NCBI RefSeq assembly: GCF_001649575.2
Contig: NC_051435.1
Location: 5,856,953 to 5,920,952, forward strand
Origin: Kryptolebias marmoratus
Taxonomy: Eukaryota; Chordata; Actinopteri; Cyprinodontiformes; Rivulidae
Reading direction: 5' to 3'
DNA length: 64,000 bases
Shown here: positions 51,313-64,000 of the stretch, one piece after another
How the letters are laid out: the number at the start of each line of letters is the position of its first letter
How positions within the stretch are numbered: the stretch's first letter is position 1
Program-made: the position numbers and the translations under genes
Notes under the pieces: generated by a model
What the model was told of the DNA's origin: nothing
Databases searched by the model: none
The model's input: the letters and a program-made list of their open reading frames with translations, nothing else

Positions 51313-51318
51313 TTTATT
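51313..51318 (-). terminator. AATAAA poly(A) signal of the exon-like segment
   Basis: The canonical AATAAA on the minus strand lies about 77 bases past the TGA of the segment at 51395-51519. One match to this hexamer is common by chance in AT-rich DNA, so it counts only as support. Confidence 0.4.
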
Positions 51319-51394
51319 TAGGACAAAAAAAAGTTTTACATTTACTGTACATCCAATCATGGATCAGTCAACGGCTGCTTTGTGCAGGTGTGAT

Positions 51395-51519
51395 TCATTT
51401 GCAGTCTGGATTCAGAGCGGTGAACATCTCCTGCTCTGACTGCAGTAGAGAGAGACTTTTGTGCGAGGACTGGACCACCTGGGAGTGCTTCGGGGTGAGG
51501 GAGGGGCCCACGGCAGCAC
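51395..51519 (-). CDS. unrecognised terminal-exon-like coding segment
   Basis: I do not recognise this protein end. On the minus strand, after a C/T-rich tract (about 51549-51530) and a TAGCAG acceptor (AG at 51521-51520), one frame runs 40 whole codons after a split codon to TGA. The peptide begins AAVGPSLTPKHSQVV and ends SLLQSEQEMFTALNPDCK. By my count 30 of 40 third positions are G or C, in DNA that is otherwise strongly AT-rich; most open frames nearby show no such bias. An AATAAA follows 77 bases downstream. The composition, acceptor and poly(A) signal together look like the last exon of a real gene on the minus strand. No upstream exon is found to the right. Oddly, the segment sits within the gap of a Tc1 relic, so it may be a relocated or captured copy rather than an exon in place. 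A longer frame in another phase covers the same bases but lacks this bias. Confidence 0.4.
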
Positions 51520-53174
51520 CTGCTACTTGTTGAGAAGAGTAAGAACAATACGTGTTTTCACATTAGTTTCTTTTAGTCTCCAATAACACCTGAAAAAGTC
51601 ACTAGTTTCTTTTTTGATAAAGAGTTTCAAGATGGATCTGAATACTCACTAAACAGAGCGACAATGTTGCTAAGTTGGCAACACTGGATTTAAGGTGTTT
51701 AACTGGTCCAGTCAAAGTCCAGATCTTCTCCTGACTGAAATGTTGTGGCAGAACCATAAAAGAGCTGTTCATAAAGTTAACATATCTCAAGTAGTTGAAG
51801 CAATGTGCACAGAAAAGATGACCAAAATTCCACAATAACAATGTAGGAAACTGACAAGGTATGCAAAAATAAGGCATCCAAAAAACAATTTCTATAGTTT
51901 ATTATTGTAAATGTGCATTAGTTCTACAAGTTACTGAATCATGGTGCTTGGAATTTGGTTAAACTTGTTTTTTTTTGTTCTTTGTGTTTTACAAATATAA
52001 GACACATACATATGTGCAAACTAGAATAACAGTTCTTTTGGTTTCTGAACTTTGTAAACATATAGTAAATAAGCCCTACTGAATGAACTAATCTCTGTAT
52101 GTTTTTCTCTTTGCCAACTTGCTGTGGTGGGAAGTTGTTAGTAAACACAGCGTGCTGCAGCCTGCTGTGCATATGGCTGTGTAAAATGGGCAGCTTGGTG
52201 CTTGTGTTGTTTACCTGAGGAAATTTTGGCAGGAGGGGACCAACACGTAGAAACAGCAGGACAGGAACAAAACATTGTTTTGGCCAATGTTTTTCTTGAA
52301 CACAAACCATCAACCTAAACATTTGCTTCCAACCAATCACACCTTCATGGCAGCAACATTCCCTGATGACAGTGGTCACTGTCAGGGGAATAAGCCATTG
52401 TGCCACACTCCACAAAATGTTCAGAAGTTGTTTAAAAGTTATTTTTTTTAAAAGACAAAGAATCCAAACTGATATGTGTTTGTCCAGAAATTTGTCTTTT
52501 GGGCATTTGTAAGATGAAGGTTTAATTCATGAAAAAAAAAAAAAAAAATTCTAATATGCATACACATTTCCTGAACTGTATGGCTCAAAATTAACTCCTG
52601 CCAACGACTAAATGACATGTTTCACTTCTGAAAACTCCATCAGTTTTGCTCTTGTGCTCCATGCTGAACAATGCCTTGAACCCAGAAGCAATTTCAGAGT
52701 CATATTCCTCCTGATAGGGAAATTATAGTTCACTCATATTGTAGATTTATGTCAACTATACAAACCTTTCCAAAGATTCTAATAAAAACCTACACGTGAC
52801 TTTGTACCTCACTGAAGACATCCCTTTCCCTTTGATGGAGGTGCTCGGTGGGAAAAAATAAGAAGTCAAGTTCACGTGAGAGATAACAGATAATGCCTGT
52901 CACCTTGCACACACTCAGCAGCAATATGAACAAATGTAGGTACAATTACACTTAAAAAACTACCACACAGCGAGAGACAGACCTATTAAAAGGTGATGCA
53001 GGAATGCAACATGGAGCTCTCCTATAAACCTCTGAGTTAAAACCATCCAAAGATTTTAAAAAATCCAATGGATTTGGAATAGATGATTCCTGTGAGTTGA
53101 GGTTAAAACACAAAAATGTGTAATCACCTTTTGTTTAGCAGTTGGAAGAGATGAATAAAAGGTAGAGATTATAG

Positions 53175-53430
53175 GATATAAGGGTTTAGGAAGTGGACAG
53201 ATAACAAGTAGATCAGAAACATAACTGGTAGGAAGGTCATTCAGTGCCTTATCTACAATCAACAGCCTCTTGTAAGTTATTTTAGGGAGTAATTTGGGAC
53301 CAGCACTTTGTTTATTTAATAGCTTGAAAACTGCATTTTGGACTAGCAGTAATCAATTTAGAGCAGCTTGACTGAAGCACATGGATAGGGAGTTCAGTAA
53401 ACAGATAGGTGAGGGTAATTCAGACAAGCA
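53175..53430. repeat. diverged dispersed repeat (CATTCAGTGCCTTATCTACA type)
   Basis: CATTCAGTGCCTTATCTACA, then a TTTTGGACTAGCAGTAATCA stretch, then GGATAGGGAGTTCAGTAAAC resembles, from memory, a fish retroelement trailer whose consensus reads CAGTGCCTTGTAGAC... and ...GGGAGGCCGTACAG. Identity is low. Confidence 0.3.
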
Positions 53431-56400
53431 CTATGCAAGCCATGAACAATTCACAAAAACAAACATCAGTCATACACCACAGTATCAAAACATTCTGACT
53501 GTTCAGAGAGGAAATAAATAATGCTGATTATCTGCTAACAAGAACACATGCAAAGGTCTACGACCATGGTTGCTAAGTTTGTAACGAGATCTCATGAGAT
53601 TACACTGTTGTAAGATCTCTTGTCGCTTTGAAAATTGTCTTGCAAAGCACAGTCAGCATGACTTTGTCTGGTGAAATTAGAACAGAAGTTGTTCCTTCCA
53701 CTTTAAACTGTTTGTGTGGCAGAGGTTCAGGTGGAAATGTCAAGTAGACATGAACCAGCACAACAGGTCTTTTGAGTCGTGTGAGAACGGCTTTCCGCGT
53801 CCTCCAGATGAAGGCTTCAGGCACACAGCTTTGTACTGGGACGAAGAGTCTCTGTCACTGAGCATTTTGTTTCAAAACAATACACACTTATTGCTGATTT
53901 CACGTTGTAATTTGTCAACTTTGAAGCTGAGAAAATGACGTGTGAACCTCTCATTAATTTGTTTGAGTTGAGAGGAAAAGAGTCAATCAAAACCTTGAGG
54001 CAATGTGGAAGTGAAATAAAATCTGATAGAACTGAGAGAACCCCCTCCCTCACACCCCATACAAGCTGTTTAATTATCTGTGTGTAACTTTTCGCTGTGA
54101 TGAAAATAATAATAATAAAAACACAAAAGAGATTCACTCTCATGTCCACTTCAGTCAGTCCTGAGAGTTTCCACGACTCAAACTCTCAAACAAACAAAGA
54201 GTCAGAGCAGAACACAGATACAGAGCGTCTGAATTTATCTGATCCAGATTTTAAAGATGTTTTAAAGTGAAATGTTTATGGTAAAAAAAACTTTTATACT
54301 TTTCCTTTTTTTTCTAAAAGCACTTTTTAAAAGAATATAAATTTATATAAATGTTTTCCCTTGATCAGGTATTTAATTTTGGCTCCATGTGAATCTGAGT
54401 TTAAGGTATGAAAAGACTCATTAGGAATCAGTCAAGGAAGACAGTAGTCAGTTCAGTTTGCACACAACCCCTAATGGTTATCAAACTGTGACACAAGTAC
54501 TACAAGTGGTATGCTAGCTTCCTTTATCTAATGTTTAGGTTTGGCTATAAGCTCAAGGCATGATTTCCACATTAGTCTGCTGACTAGGACAAGGATTGAG
54601 GTTCACACTATTTTTGATTTAGCTGCTCCCATAGCCCTCCTTTTGTATGAGTGGTCCATCATGGGCACGCTTCATTGGCACAGTCACAAATTTTAGAGCT
54701 CCACTTAGTTAGCAAGTAATGAAAATGGTCTGGTGTATACAAACTGGCAAGCTTAAAAGTCGGTACTTTTGCAATCAAGTAGAAAGGAGCAGATGCGAAG
54801 ACCTGAGGCGCTGTCATAAGGCACAGCTGTCATAAGACATTTGCTGTTATTGATGAGCTGTGATGGGGAAAGAAATGTGTCATATTTGCTCCTAAGAGTT
54901 TCAGAACATAAATTCAAGTATTTGCATATTTATTCCAATACTTTGTACATCTGAGTCATTTTCACAGTTTTCTTGACTCACATGCATGTCATGTTTATTA
55001 TGAATTTTTATCAAGTCCAGCATGTTAAACAGCTGACAGATAACACACCATAAAAGTTAAAGTTTTGACTTCTATTAGACAGAGCATATCCAAAAGGTTA
55101 GGGCAAACACCAAATCATCACTTTTACCTACCGCTTGGAAAATAAAAGGTTTTCAGCATTGCCCCCAAAAATCCAGATGGCATAACATATTGTATTCAGA
55201 ATAATATGCATCTCAGCCTCTGACAATGTCTTTGTTGCTGTTTTACTTTGTAATTCATCTGAATCTCTTTCTCATTTCATTTAAAATTGGTGGCATTTGA
55301 AAGCACAGAATAAAACTGTTATAAAAAATGCTGAATACCACTCAAGCATAATCATCCATTGCATTCTGCTACATTTCTAGGACTGTGCACATTGTTCAAA
55401 GTTGTTCCTCAAGGTCTGAGAAAATGCAAATAAAGCAGGCATGCAGGAAGGGAATAGATGTTTATAAGTTCTAACAGAAAGCTGTATTGATTTTGGACTT
55501 GAAATAAATGAGGATAAAAACGTTTAGTTGTCAGATTGCCACCTGGCAGGACGTTCAAGGAAAGAGATGGGCATGAAATCCTCATAAACCAAAATGCAGC
55601 ACTCTATCATCAAAGAGAGATGAGCAGGAAATGTTTCATGCAAGGTCACAGCGAAGCAAATGTGACATTAAAAACAGCTCAAGACGTTAATTCACTCTAA
55701 ATGTGCCATTTATATGCCTCAGGAAGCTTACCTGACAATATGTGCCGTGTAAAGCATTGTGCAAAGGTCAAAGGAAGTTTCTTTGACACTTCGAAACTTT
55801 TCAGTGGTATCACTTTGGAATAATGTTGACAGTAGACATCAGAAATTGTATACGGCATGATGCGGTGTAATTTGCCTCTTGGAAGGACATGATGAAAAAC
55901 AAAACAATAAAGCTCTTAAATGTGTGTTTATGTAAGCATTTTTTTTTTCTTTTTTCCTATTTACAAGCATCCGCCTCTGTAATTTGGTGGTATACCGCTG
56001 TAAACAGGCTGCAGAAAATTAGAAGATAATTTATATTTTCTCTCATTCAATGAACAATGGCTTCACATCACAAACACTGATAAGAATTCTGGTTTCCACC
56101 CAAGACTTGTTGATCCGTCATGGCCAATGCACCAGCTGTGTTCAAAGACGTCTAGCTGTAGTGGCAGCCATGCATGTGGGATTGGACCTGGGAAGTCTGA
56201 TGTGTATGAACAAGATAATACCTAACCTTGGCCTTGGAAAAGAAAGTGCTCCACTGTGAATGCAAATGAAGAGGATGAGCACAGAATGGAGCTAGCAACC
56301 TGGAACAGTGAGTCATAGGCTCGTCGTTTCTGCTTCAGCATGCGGTTCACCCTTGGGTTTGCTTTAATATCACCTTTGTTTTCAGATAATAAGGTATAAG

Positions 56401-57047
56401 CTTAGAAAAGGATTTGAAAAAGTGCAGAATTTGGGCAAGAAAATGTCAGGTGGCGGTAGGAGGATATGGAAGACATGCAGTGGTTATTTAAAAAAAAAAA
56501 GATTTCCATTTGTTTTCTGCTGAAAGAAGTGAAGTCTCTCTGGGGTCTTCTGCAAAATTCTGCCGGAGGTGCCCCACCACTGAGTGCATATAAACTATTT
56601 GTCAACTGCCACACTCCAAGGCCCAGTGCAGATGTGCACTACAATAAAATAAGTAAATACTACACATCTGCTTCTTAATGTATAAGAAAAGTTTTTAAAA
56701 GTGTTTTTTGACTCATCTCCAGAAAAATAAAAAAATAAACAAACAAAAACAAACAAACAAATACAAAAACTAAGAAATAAAATCTCCACAGTTTTTCCTT
56801 ATATTGATGTGTTCTAAATTAAAAATATATATGCACAATTTGTGATCGGCTGCCAACTACCATGCACATTTATTTACCTATTTAAATGGCAAAAGTGACT
56901 GAAAATATGTCAACAATGGTGATGTCCAAAGAAGAGCCATCTGGGATGGAGAAGTCTAATGATTTTGATGTACTGATACAAATGTATGCTCATGCATTCT
57001 GATAAAACTGCCTTGTTTACATTGGGACCATACCTGCATTTCAGAAT

Positions 57048-57049
<2 letters not shown>

Positions 57050-57088
<39 letters not shown>
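57050..57088. repeat. (TA)n microsatellite
   Basis: About 19 uninterrupted AT/TA units. Confidence 0.95.
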
Positions 57089-57090
<2 letters not shown>

Positions 57091-58600
57091 AAACTACTAA
57101 AGTGAAATCTTTCAAACTGCACCATTTGATATAGTTCAGGTTAACCATTTTATGTTTGAAATCATACTTTGCAAAAGTAACTTTAATTCTAGTAATTATA
57201 GGTGGTAAATAAATGCACAGTTTTTTTGTCTAATATTCAACTTTCTTCTCACATAAATCAGCTGAATCTATTGACATATTTGCTGTAAATTCACTCTGAT
57301 AGCATATTTGCTTGTTTTCTTTGCATCACAAAGGGTGTTTGATGAGTGGTGACATATTTCCATCTTCTGACACATTGCAGAGAAAGCATGGAGCACAAAG
57401 AAAGTTGTTTTGTGCCAACCGACCCAGGGGAAGATAGTGCCTGGAAAACAAAATGACTCCGTTTAACTTATGCGGCAGCGTGTTTATTTCCAAAGTTTAA
57501 TATTGTTTTACTGTGGCGTTATTCATAGTAACTGAATTTTTGTATTTGTTAACCTAATTCATTTTAGGATGGCCTTTCTCTTTGGAAGAGAGTAAACACA
57601 CAAGTCCTCACAATTTAAATGATTATTTGAAAAACAGAAAAGGTTACTTACACTGAGGTGCAAATTTCAAAGTTTATAGCTCACATTGTCAACACAAGAA
57701 AGAAGCAAGACGCTACGGTTGCAAAACTTCCAGCTAAACAAAAAACAGCTAAAACACAATTTGCAAAATAACAATCATTTGCAAATTGTTGAGAATAACG
57801 TTGCATTAAGCTGGCTTAGTGGAGAGTTTCACTTCCACATTAAAGACACGCCAATGGACTTTAGAGACTAGATGTGACATTTATTTTTTATCAGAAAAGA
57901 TAAGTGTTCTGAATCTGAAGCCTAACACCGACCACATGATGACATTTCTTTCCGCAGAGGGGCGATGACAGAACTCATTAGCACTGTAGATTTAAAGTTG
58001 ATCTGAAGATCCCAGTGTGCTGACGATCACCAGAAGGAAACAGATCTCATCATGTTATCACAGATTTACAATAATTCAATATAGCACAATATAAACTTAC
58101 TCACACAGGCTTGCAGACTCTGAATCTATGTTCTGTATCTGTAACTGAACATTAAAATTCAGTGTCTAGATAATTCATTTAAATATAGTTTAAATTATAA
58201 GGAATCTGAGAGAGCACATTTGTCATCAATTCATCTCACGTTTATACACCATTACATTTTAAATTTTGACCATGGAGTTATACTGGAGGAGCTCTGATTC
58301 CATTTCTTATCAGTCTGTACACGTGTGTCTCAGGGGAGCAGAGCAATTTTCACATTTTTAATTTAGAACCAAGAGTCCACTGACTGCAGGGGCATTTAAA
58401 TGAATCAGTATCGATGTGAGTTAAGAGGACATGAGAAATATTTATGCGATGATCACAAAATGGTGCTTGTAAATGTACGCAGACATGGTGATAATCATTC
58501 AAATGATACTCAATTTTTTTTTTTTGTCAAAATCTGAGGATTTCTGTACCTGAACCTTGGCAGGAATGTTTTTCTGCCCACTCACTTCAGGTCTGTGTAC

Positions 58601-58827
58601 TGTTAGGGTTAGGCCCTAACTCACCTGTGTTGCTAGGAAACATAGTCAGAGGCAGCTTAACCTGAAATATTATGCAGCTTGATCTCGTATTTCATCAAAT
58701 TCCATTGTACTTATGCAGATGGGTATGTAACAAATCTCTTTCTGAGTGTGAACATGTTTTCTGTGTCTAAAAATATTGTGAGAATATTTGTTTTGAATCA
58801 AGTCATGATGAGTTTCTAACCCTAACA
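58601..58827. mobile_element. possible MITE with TGTTAGGGTTAG inverted ends
   Basis: TGTTAGGGTTAG at 58601-58612 is exactly reverse-complemented at 58816-58827. The left end also contains its own small inverted repeat (GTTAGGG, 5 bases, CCCTAAC). The size (227 bp) fits a MITE. No clear target duplication flanks it. Confidence 0.4.
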
Positions 58828-58989
58828 CAGCAGTTTTTATGGGACCAAACCTCACAGAGTTTAGGTGTCAACGCCTAAATTGGCACTGGAAATCAAATTT
58901 TATTTTACAAAGCAGTAAAATGTAATATATAACAATTTAAAATAGAGTAAATAGTAAAGTTACTGAGACAGTACTTCAGCAAGGACAAC

Positions 58990-59235
58990 CTATTTAATAT
59001 CACTGGCTGCTGAAAGGCAAAAGATGATGATGTTTTTGCTCATATCTATGTGTGTGTACCAGAATGTACCTGTGTGTGTGTGTTTGTGTCTATATTGTTT
59101 GCAAAATAGCTCTTAATCTTAAAATGTTTGTAAATAAAACTTTCAAAAAGTAATCATAAGGCTAACATTTACAACTAACTAATTTTTAGAGTAACAAGTA
59201 TTATAATGTTATACATACACAGTTTACAAAATTTA
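58990..59235 (+). repeat. tandem-unit repeat family, copy 9 (decayed)
   Basis: A TATCACTGGCTGCTGAAAGG head, ATGATGTTTTTGCTCATA, a TGTGTGTGTGTTTGTGTC stretch, TTTGCAAAATAGCTCTTAAT, AATAAAACTTTCAAAAAGTA and TTTACAACTAACTAATTTTT follow the family order up to the middle of the unit. Confidence 0.6.
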
Positions 59236-59589
59236 TCATAACCTACAGCATATAAAAAAAAGCTGCAACCAACTGTTCTTGTTCAGGGTGAGCAGTGATT
59301 TGAAGCTGAGGAACATGTAAAAACGTGAACCATGAACAGGTTTAAAAGTTATCAGTCTTATTAAAGCTCACAGACAGCCAGTGAAGAGGGGCCGAGGGGT
59401 AATAAGTTCTTGTTTCACAGCTCTGAGAAGCAAATCTGCAAGATAACATGAGGCTGTGAAACAGGATTACAGCAAAAAGCCTGAGTGGAATTTTAAGTTA
59501 AAGTTCAGGTATTTTTGTCATTCAATCTATTTAAAAAAATAAGTTAAAAGTTTCTTTTTAACTTTTTTTTTAAATCTTGGACTATGTAA

Positions 59590-59700
59590 TGGAGAAGATG
59601 CACTGTTGCCTTGCAGCTAGAAGGTCAAACTTCCATCAGAGACTTTCCTACGTGGAGTTTGCATGCTCTCCCAGTGCATGTTGTGTGAATGGGTTTCTTG
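59590..59700 (+). repeat. teleost SINE-like dispersed repeat, 5' tRNA-like head
   Basis: GCACTGTTGCCTTGCAGCTA, GAAGGTC and GTGGAGTTTGCATGCTCTCC match the head of the fish repeat whose 3' part appears at 3322-3500 and 41690-41830. The family form reads GCACTGTTGCCTTGCAGCAA and ATGGAGTTTGCATGTTCTCC. Confidence 0.55.
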
Positions 59701-62700
59701 GACAGATGAAAATAAAAATGCACTTCCCACTCAGACTTTAGCAGCCTTATTGCATGTGTAATGAAACAATTGCAAATGTTTTAGCTTGTCTTGATTTACA
59801 TAATCAATAAAAGTTTGTAAAGAAGGTTAGACAAGAAAGCATAACTTGTGAAAAACAGTTTTACCTGAGAAACGTTGCCCCAAATGATACACTAAAACAT
59901 ATCTTAGTGTGATGTGCATGAAACTTTTCAAGGTTTAGTTTCTTTTGAAAAACAAAAAAAGTTCAAGCCATCTTTTTGTATTTGACTTTCTTTCGGATAG
60001 ATTTAAACTTGCCACGAAATATAAGCTAAGAAATTGGATGCACTCACATTTTTGGAGTAATTAACCTTATTGCTAACCGTCTGGATACTCAAAGTTAGAT
60101 AGAAAAAAATGACATGTTTAGAATGTTGCCTAATTGGTGGTAGAGAGGTGATCTATGCAAGCTGTCCAACTGTCTTTGGGTAAGATGCAACCCCACATTT
60201 TGTGTGAAACTACAGTAAATATGTTGCACACTTACACAGTAAATACATCATAATGAATTCTGTTTGAGGGGGAATGAAAAACATAAAGCTTTTCAGCGTT
60301 GAAAACCTGCTGTAAGTGTGAAACATTTAACTGTATTTTTCTAAGTGAAATCCAGACCACATACTCATTTGTATGTGTAGGATTACCTTTGTTATTGTCC
60401 AGCAGTTTTTACCCTTCACTCCTCTTGTGTCTCTCTGTTTGTTCTGTTGTTTCTTGCCCATCTCTCCCCTGCTGGTTTTTCTCTGTGTGTGTAGGCGTGG
60501 CTTGCTGGCAGCGGCTCATTATTCAAATCTTCCAGCAGCTTTCTACCCCAGTCCTCTCACCACTCTTTGTCAGTTCAAAAGTTCACCTCATGTGGGAACT
60601 CAGAGGCTGACAATCGAGGTTGACTCAAAGTCAAGTTTCTGAATCAAATTTTAACTTGTGTTTTATTTTTGTTTTAGGAATGTTTCAGTGCTCACCTGTC
60701 TGCCCCCCATTGCTTTACAAATCAAGAACCTCTCCATCTAGGCCTTGGAGAGCACTCATATTGAAGGAATACCTTCTTCACTTACCTGTTTATTAACTCA
60801 GTCATGACCTGTAGGAAAAAACAAATCTGTCTGCTGTCTCATCGTAAAAGTCTGGTCTTCAAAATCTGCTGGTACTTTTGCCCTTACAAGTCAAGTTCAA
60901 TAATGCCGTTCTTATTGTGAAAACTCTGGGGTTGCCAGATTTAATAAAACATTAATGGTTTTCAATGGACATAAACCAAATCATGTCAATCATTTTATAT
61001 CTCAAAAATAACTTCCGTTTTCTGATGCAGTAGTCATCAATGGAGTGTGCTCCCGTGGGGTGTGTGCAGATCTCGGCATGCACGCACCATTTTTAACTGC
61101 TGCCGGATACTCTCTTCTGTCAGGAGCATCAGTCATGTTTCTAAGAAGTTTCCTTTTCAGTTTATAAAGCAGTATGAGCAGCAGTTTTACTTTTCTATTG
61201 GTGCTTTCACAATAAAGCATGAATGTAGTTCATGCAGAACCCTGATGTCAGATTTCCTCTCTCCTAAACAGGCAGCTGGAAATTAATCTGATTTTAAACT
61301 AGACAAACAAATGCATGCAGAGAATGTTTTTCAGTGTTATAAGTGTAATAATAGCTTATTTAATATTCATTTCACAATTTAGAAAAACTCTGTTTATTCA
61401 CAACGCTAATGTTTGATGATAACACACCCAAACTGCTAAATTAAACAGTTACTCTTTATTTTATCATTGACCACAGATTATAAATAAAATATACCTTTGA
61501 AATATCTCAGATAATTTGGCATTCAGGCTGTAGGTTCTTATTGCTTGACAGAAAATAATTTTTTACTCCTTATAAACCAGGGTTCTTTAAAAAACCTCTT
61601 GTATCTTTGACAAAAAACATGAGCACCAACTCATGAGGAAAAACAAATAAAGGATTTGGAACAGCTGTGGAAATGGAGCAACATTAATTTGCCTAAAGAT
61701 AAATAAATAAATGAAAACAATGAACTGTGGGAATCTTTGGTGATACATGTTTATACCTTTTTTAGGTTACTAACATGATTTTTCACTGCTAATATGGCCT
61801 TAATGTGCTAGATATACAGTAAGTATCAAGATCTGTTGGTTTGAGTGGGCGTAAATTTCAATGTGTGATTTTGTTGTTGTTGTTGTTTTCCTGTTGGGAC
61901 TGTCAACCCAGCTATGCCATTAAAGTATGAAAAATAGCCTGTTTTTTTACATGATTAAACAGAAGGGAGTGCTTCCTAAATATCATGTCAAATCATTCTA
62001 AGTTGCATCATATTTTAATAACCACATTATTTCACTGTTGAGTGCTCCACACAGATGGATTAGAAGTAGAGGAGAAGTAAAAATGACTGTGTGAGTTCAC
62101 GAAGATGTAATGGGACATAAAGTTATCATTAAACAGCTGAACATAACACAGCTGAAACTGTAATCAGGAAGTAAGGAGAGAAGCAAGAAACACTAAGCTC
62201 ATAAAAAGGAATGGATTCCTCAGGGAAGGTCATTAAAGCAACGCAGAGGAAGTACCTTTTATTACTAACAGTGCAATTATAAATCAACAACTTTAAGGTT
62301 AAACTGTTTTGCATTAATTTGCTCACCTTTTTTATTTATTCCATACTCAATAGAACAGAAGTTTTTCAAATTTTTCTTGTTTTTAAATCATAATAAAAGT
62401 TTTGAAATAAAATGTAAACTTCTGGAAAACTCTACTTTGATTCCAGTTCCATGTCTCCTCAAACAGACAGAACTTTTAATGAAGCCAGCACGAAGTGGAT
62501 GGACCCAGCATCAACACATCCAGGTTGGTACCTTCTCAGGGTAATTAGTCTGCCCTAATTAGGTAGAAACCTGCTTCTACACATAAGAAACAATTCCAGG
62601 TAAGAATGAATAATCTGATGTTGCACATCACACTTCTAAAAAAATTCAGTGTTACATGGTAAACATCCAGTGAGATAATTAGCAAAGGGAGTAGTTTAAA

Positions 62701-64000
62701 ACATCCTTCTTCAAAGTAAAACGCTGTTGGCAGTTGCACTGGGGAAATAAGTAAAGATGCAATATGATGATGGTGTTGAACTTGGTTGGTACTTTTTATT
62801 TGGAAATACATGTACTTTTTAACACATCTTCATTTTTATTTAGGCTCCCAGACTATAGATACAAAAATGGGCTAATGTAAGAACAGAACGTAAACTTAGG
62901 GAAATCAAACCACTGAATCTGACTATATAATTTGGTATTTTGCAATGTTCAAAAAGAAAAAAGAAAGGACAGTTAAATTTTATGTTCAAATTATTGAACA
63001 AAAATCTGCAAATGATACAAGCAGGAATATTGTGCTTGACTTACCTTATTATTACATACAGCAATAATAAAAGAAAGAATTGAAAAAAAAAAGCCCAAAT
63101 CACCATTTTTTCCTAGGCTTTAATAAATATTTTGTCAGTTAAACCACATTTATTTAGTACTGCACTCTTCAAAAGCTCAAATTGAACCATAAATTTGCAG
63201 CTCTTGTTAAAGTTTTTTTTTTAAGTCAATGTAATAAGCCATTCTGCTCAAACCCATCCCTCTCTTCTGCTGTGTGTCTTTAGGAGCATCTATTGTATGG
63301 AAGCTACAATAAATAAATAAAAATGGAACCAAAATAGTCTCAATAACCCCTGAGATCCATCATGACAGTTTAAGAAAATACCTAATTAACCTGATTGCAG
63401 TATACAATAAAATCCTTGACTGACAATTCAGTATTTTTTAGACAAACTTTAGTTTTTTCTTTCACTAATTGCATGTTTTATTCCAAAACAGAGAAGCATT
63501 CTACTCATATGTACCAATACACAAAGGTTCAGCACATCATTAGCCAAAAGGCATAAAGACGTTATCATTTCATAAATAAAATACCCAAGCAGAAATGCAC
63601 ATATACATTTATTAAATCAATTAAATATAAACTAAATGTTTTAAATGTCGCACAGAAAAGAGATGCAGATTTACACCAACTGTTTTTTTTTTCTCATGAA
63701 ATAAGCCACAATAAAAATGGTTTTCCATATTTAACAGATGTGAATGTAGATAGCCCGTATTACCTACCAAAACTAAAGCATTTTTTGTAGTTATTTAAAA
63801 ATTTAAGCCCTCATTAACTATCTTTTACAATTTTGTATTTAAATGGTATTGGGTATGGATGGTATCTATTCTCTACAATTTAGTATAAAACATTTTTTTG
63901 TGGTAACAAAACATTTCACAGACAGTGACTTTATTTACTTAGCTCATCCAATCATCCATACAAAGAAGAGTGTCTGGGTGTGTGTGTGTGTTGGGTGGGT

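Larger units (their letters stand above)
51966..64000. other. intergenic, no gene seen
   Basis: This contains a diverged dispersed repeat at 53175-53430, a TA microsatellite, a 227-bp segment with 12-bp inverted ends, copy 9 of the tandem-unit family, a SINE head piece and short TG runs (59071-59082, 63977-63991). The longest open frame (158 codons, 52415-51939, minus) shows no domain and no coding bias. The last 4 kb hold nothing I can identify. Confidence 0.5.

Noticed and set aside
51939..52415. 158-codon open frame on the minus strand, the longest in the window
   Set aside because: It overlaps the right end of the Tc1 relic, shows no domain, no codon bias and no splice framing, and its residues do not resemble any family I know.
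53600..53824. 74-codon minus-strand frame (HVYLTFPPEPLPHKQF)
   Set aside because: It looked somewhat protein-like, but a plus-strand frame is open across much of it and I could not tie it to any family.
60299..60642. Two overlapping Cys/Leu/Ser-rich frames of 103 and 89 codons
   Set aside because: The composition follows a C/T-rich stretch of DNA; two frames open together indicates low stop density rather than coding.

Overview
The window is vertebrate nuclear DNA. It is AT-rich, with long introns, GT-AG splice sites and many dinucleotide microsatellites. It carries remnants of LINE, Tc1/mariner, hAT and SINE elements of the kinds common in ray-finned fishes, so I read it as a teleost, probably a percomorph; the species cannot be told. 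There is no bacterial, organellar or viral gene content.

Genes. Two genes lie head to head across a GC-rich, CpG-containing interval at about 10.2-12.1 kb. On the minus strand is the 5' end of myo1b (class I myosin, unconventional myosin-Ib): a non-coding first exon near 10175-10450, an 8.7 kb first intron, and the first coding exon at 1361-1486 (42 codons, ending exactly at a donor). The rest of the gene lies beyond the left edge. On the plus strand is a complete bzw1 gene (basic leucine zipper and W2 domain protein 1, an eIF5-mimic protein): a 5' UTR exon ending at 12132, eleven coding exons from 12652 to 19857, and a 3' UTR with poly(A) signals at 20425 and 20481. The spliced product is 421 residues.

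Right two-thirds. From about 20.5 kb to the end I see no conventional multi-exon gene. The interval holds decayed transposons: an I/Nimb-like LINE at 32.6-33.1 kb, an L2/Rex1-like LINE at 40.6-41.4 kb, a Tc1/mariner relic at 50.3-52.0 kb, a piggyBac-type terminus at 48.2 kb, SINE pieces, hAT- and Harbinger-like fragments, and microsatellites. A further LINE remnant sits at 7.0-7.5 kb inside the myo1b intron.

Most notable. (1) A dispersed repeat family with at least ten copies in the window; its roughly 290-bp unit can be duplicated head to tail and it has hairpin-forming ends. (2) A GC3-rich, terminal-exon-like segment on the minus strand at 51395-51519 with its own AATAAA, apparently sitting inside the split Tc1 relic. 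(3) A degenerate GTACC/GTATG minisatellite at 33.9-34.25 kb. (4) A near-perfect 42-bp palindrome at 4140-4181. No novel gene system can be claimed from the sequence alone.
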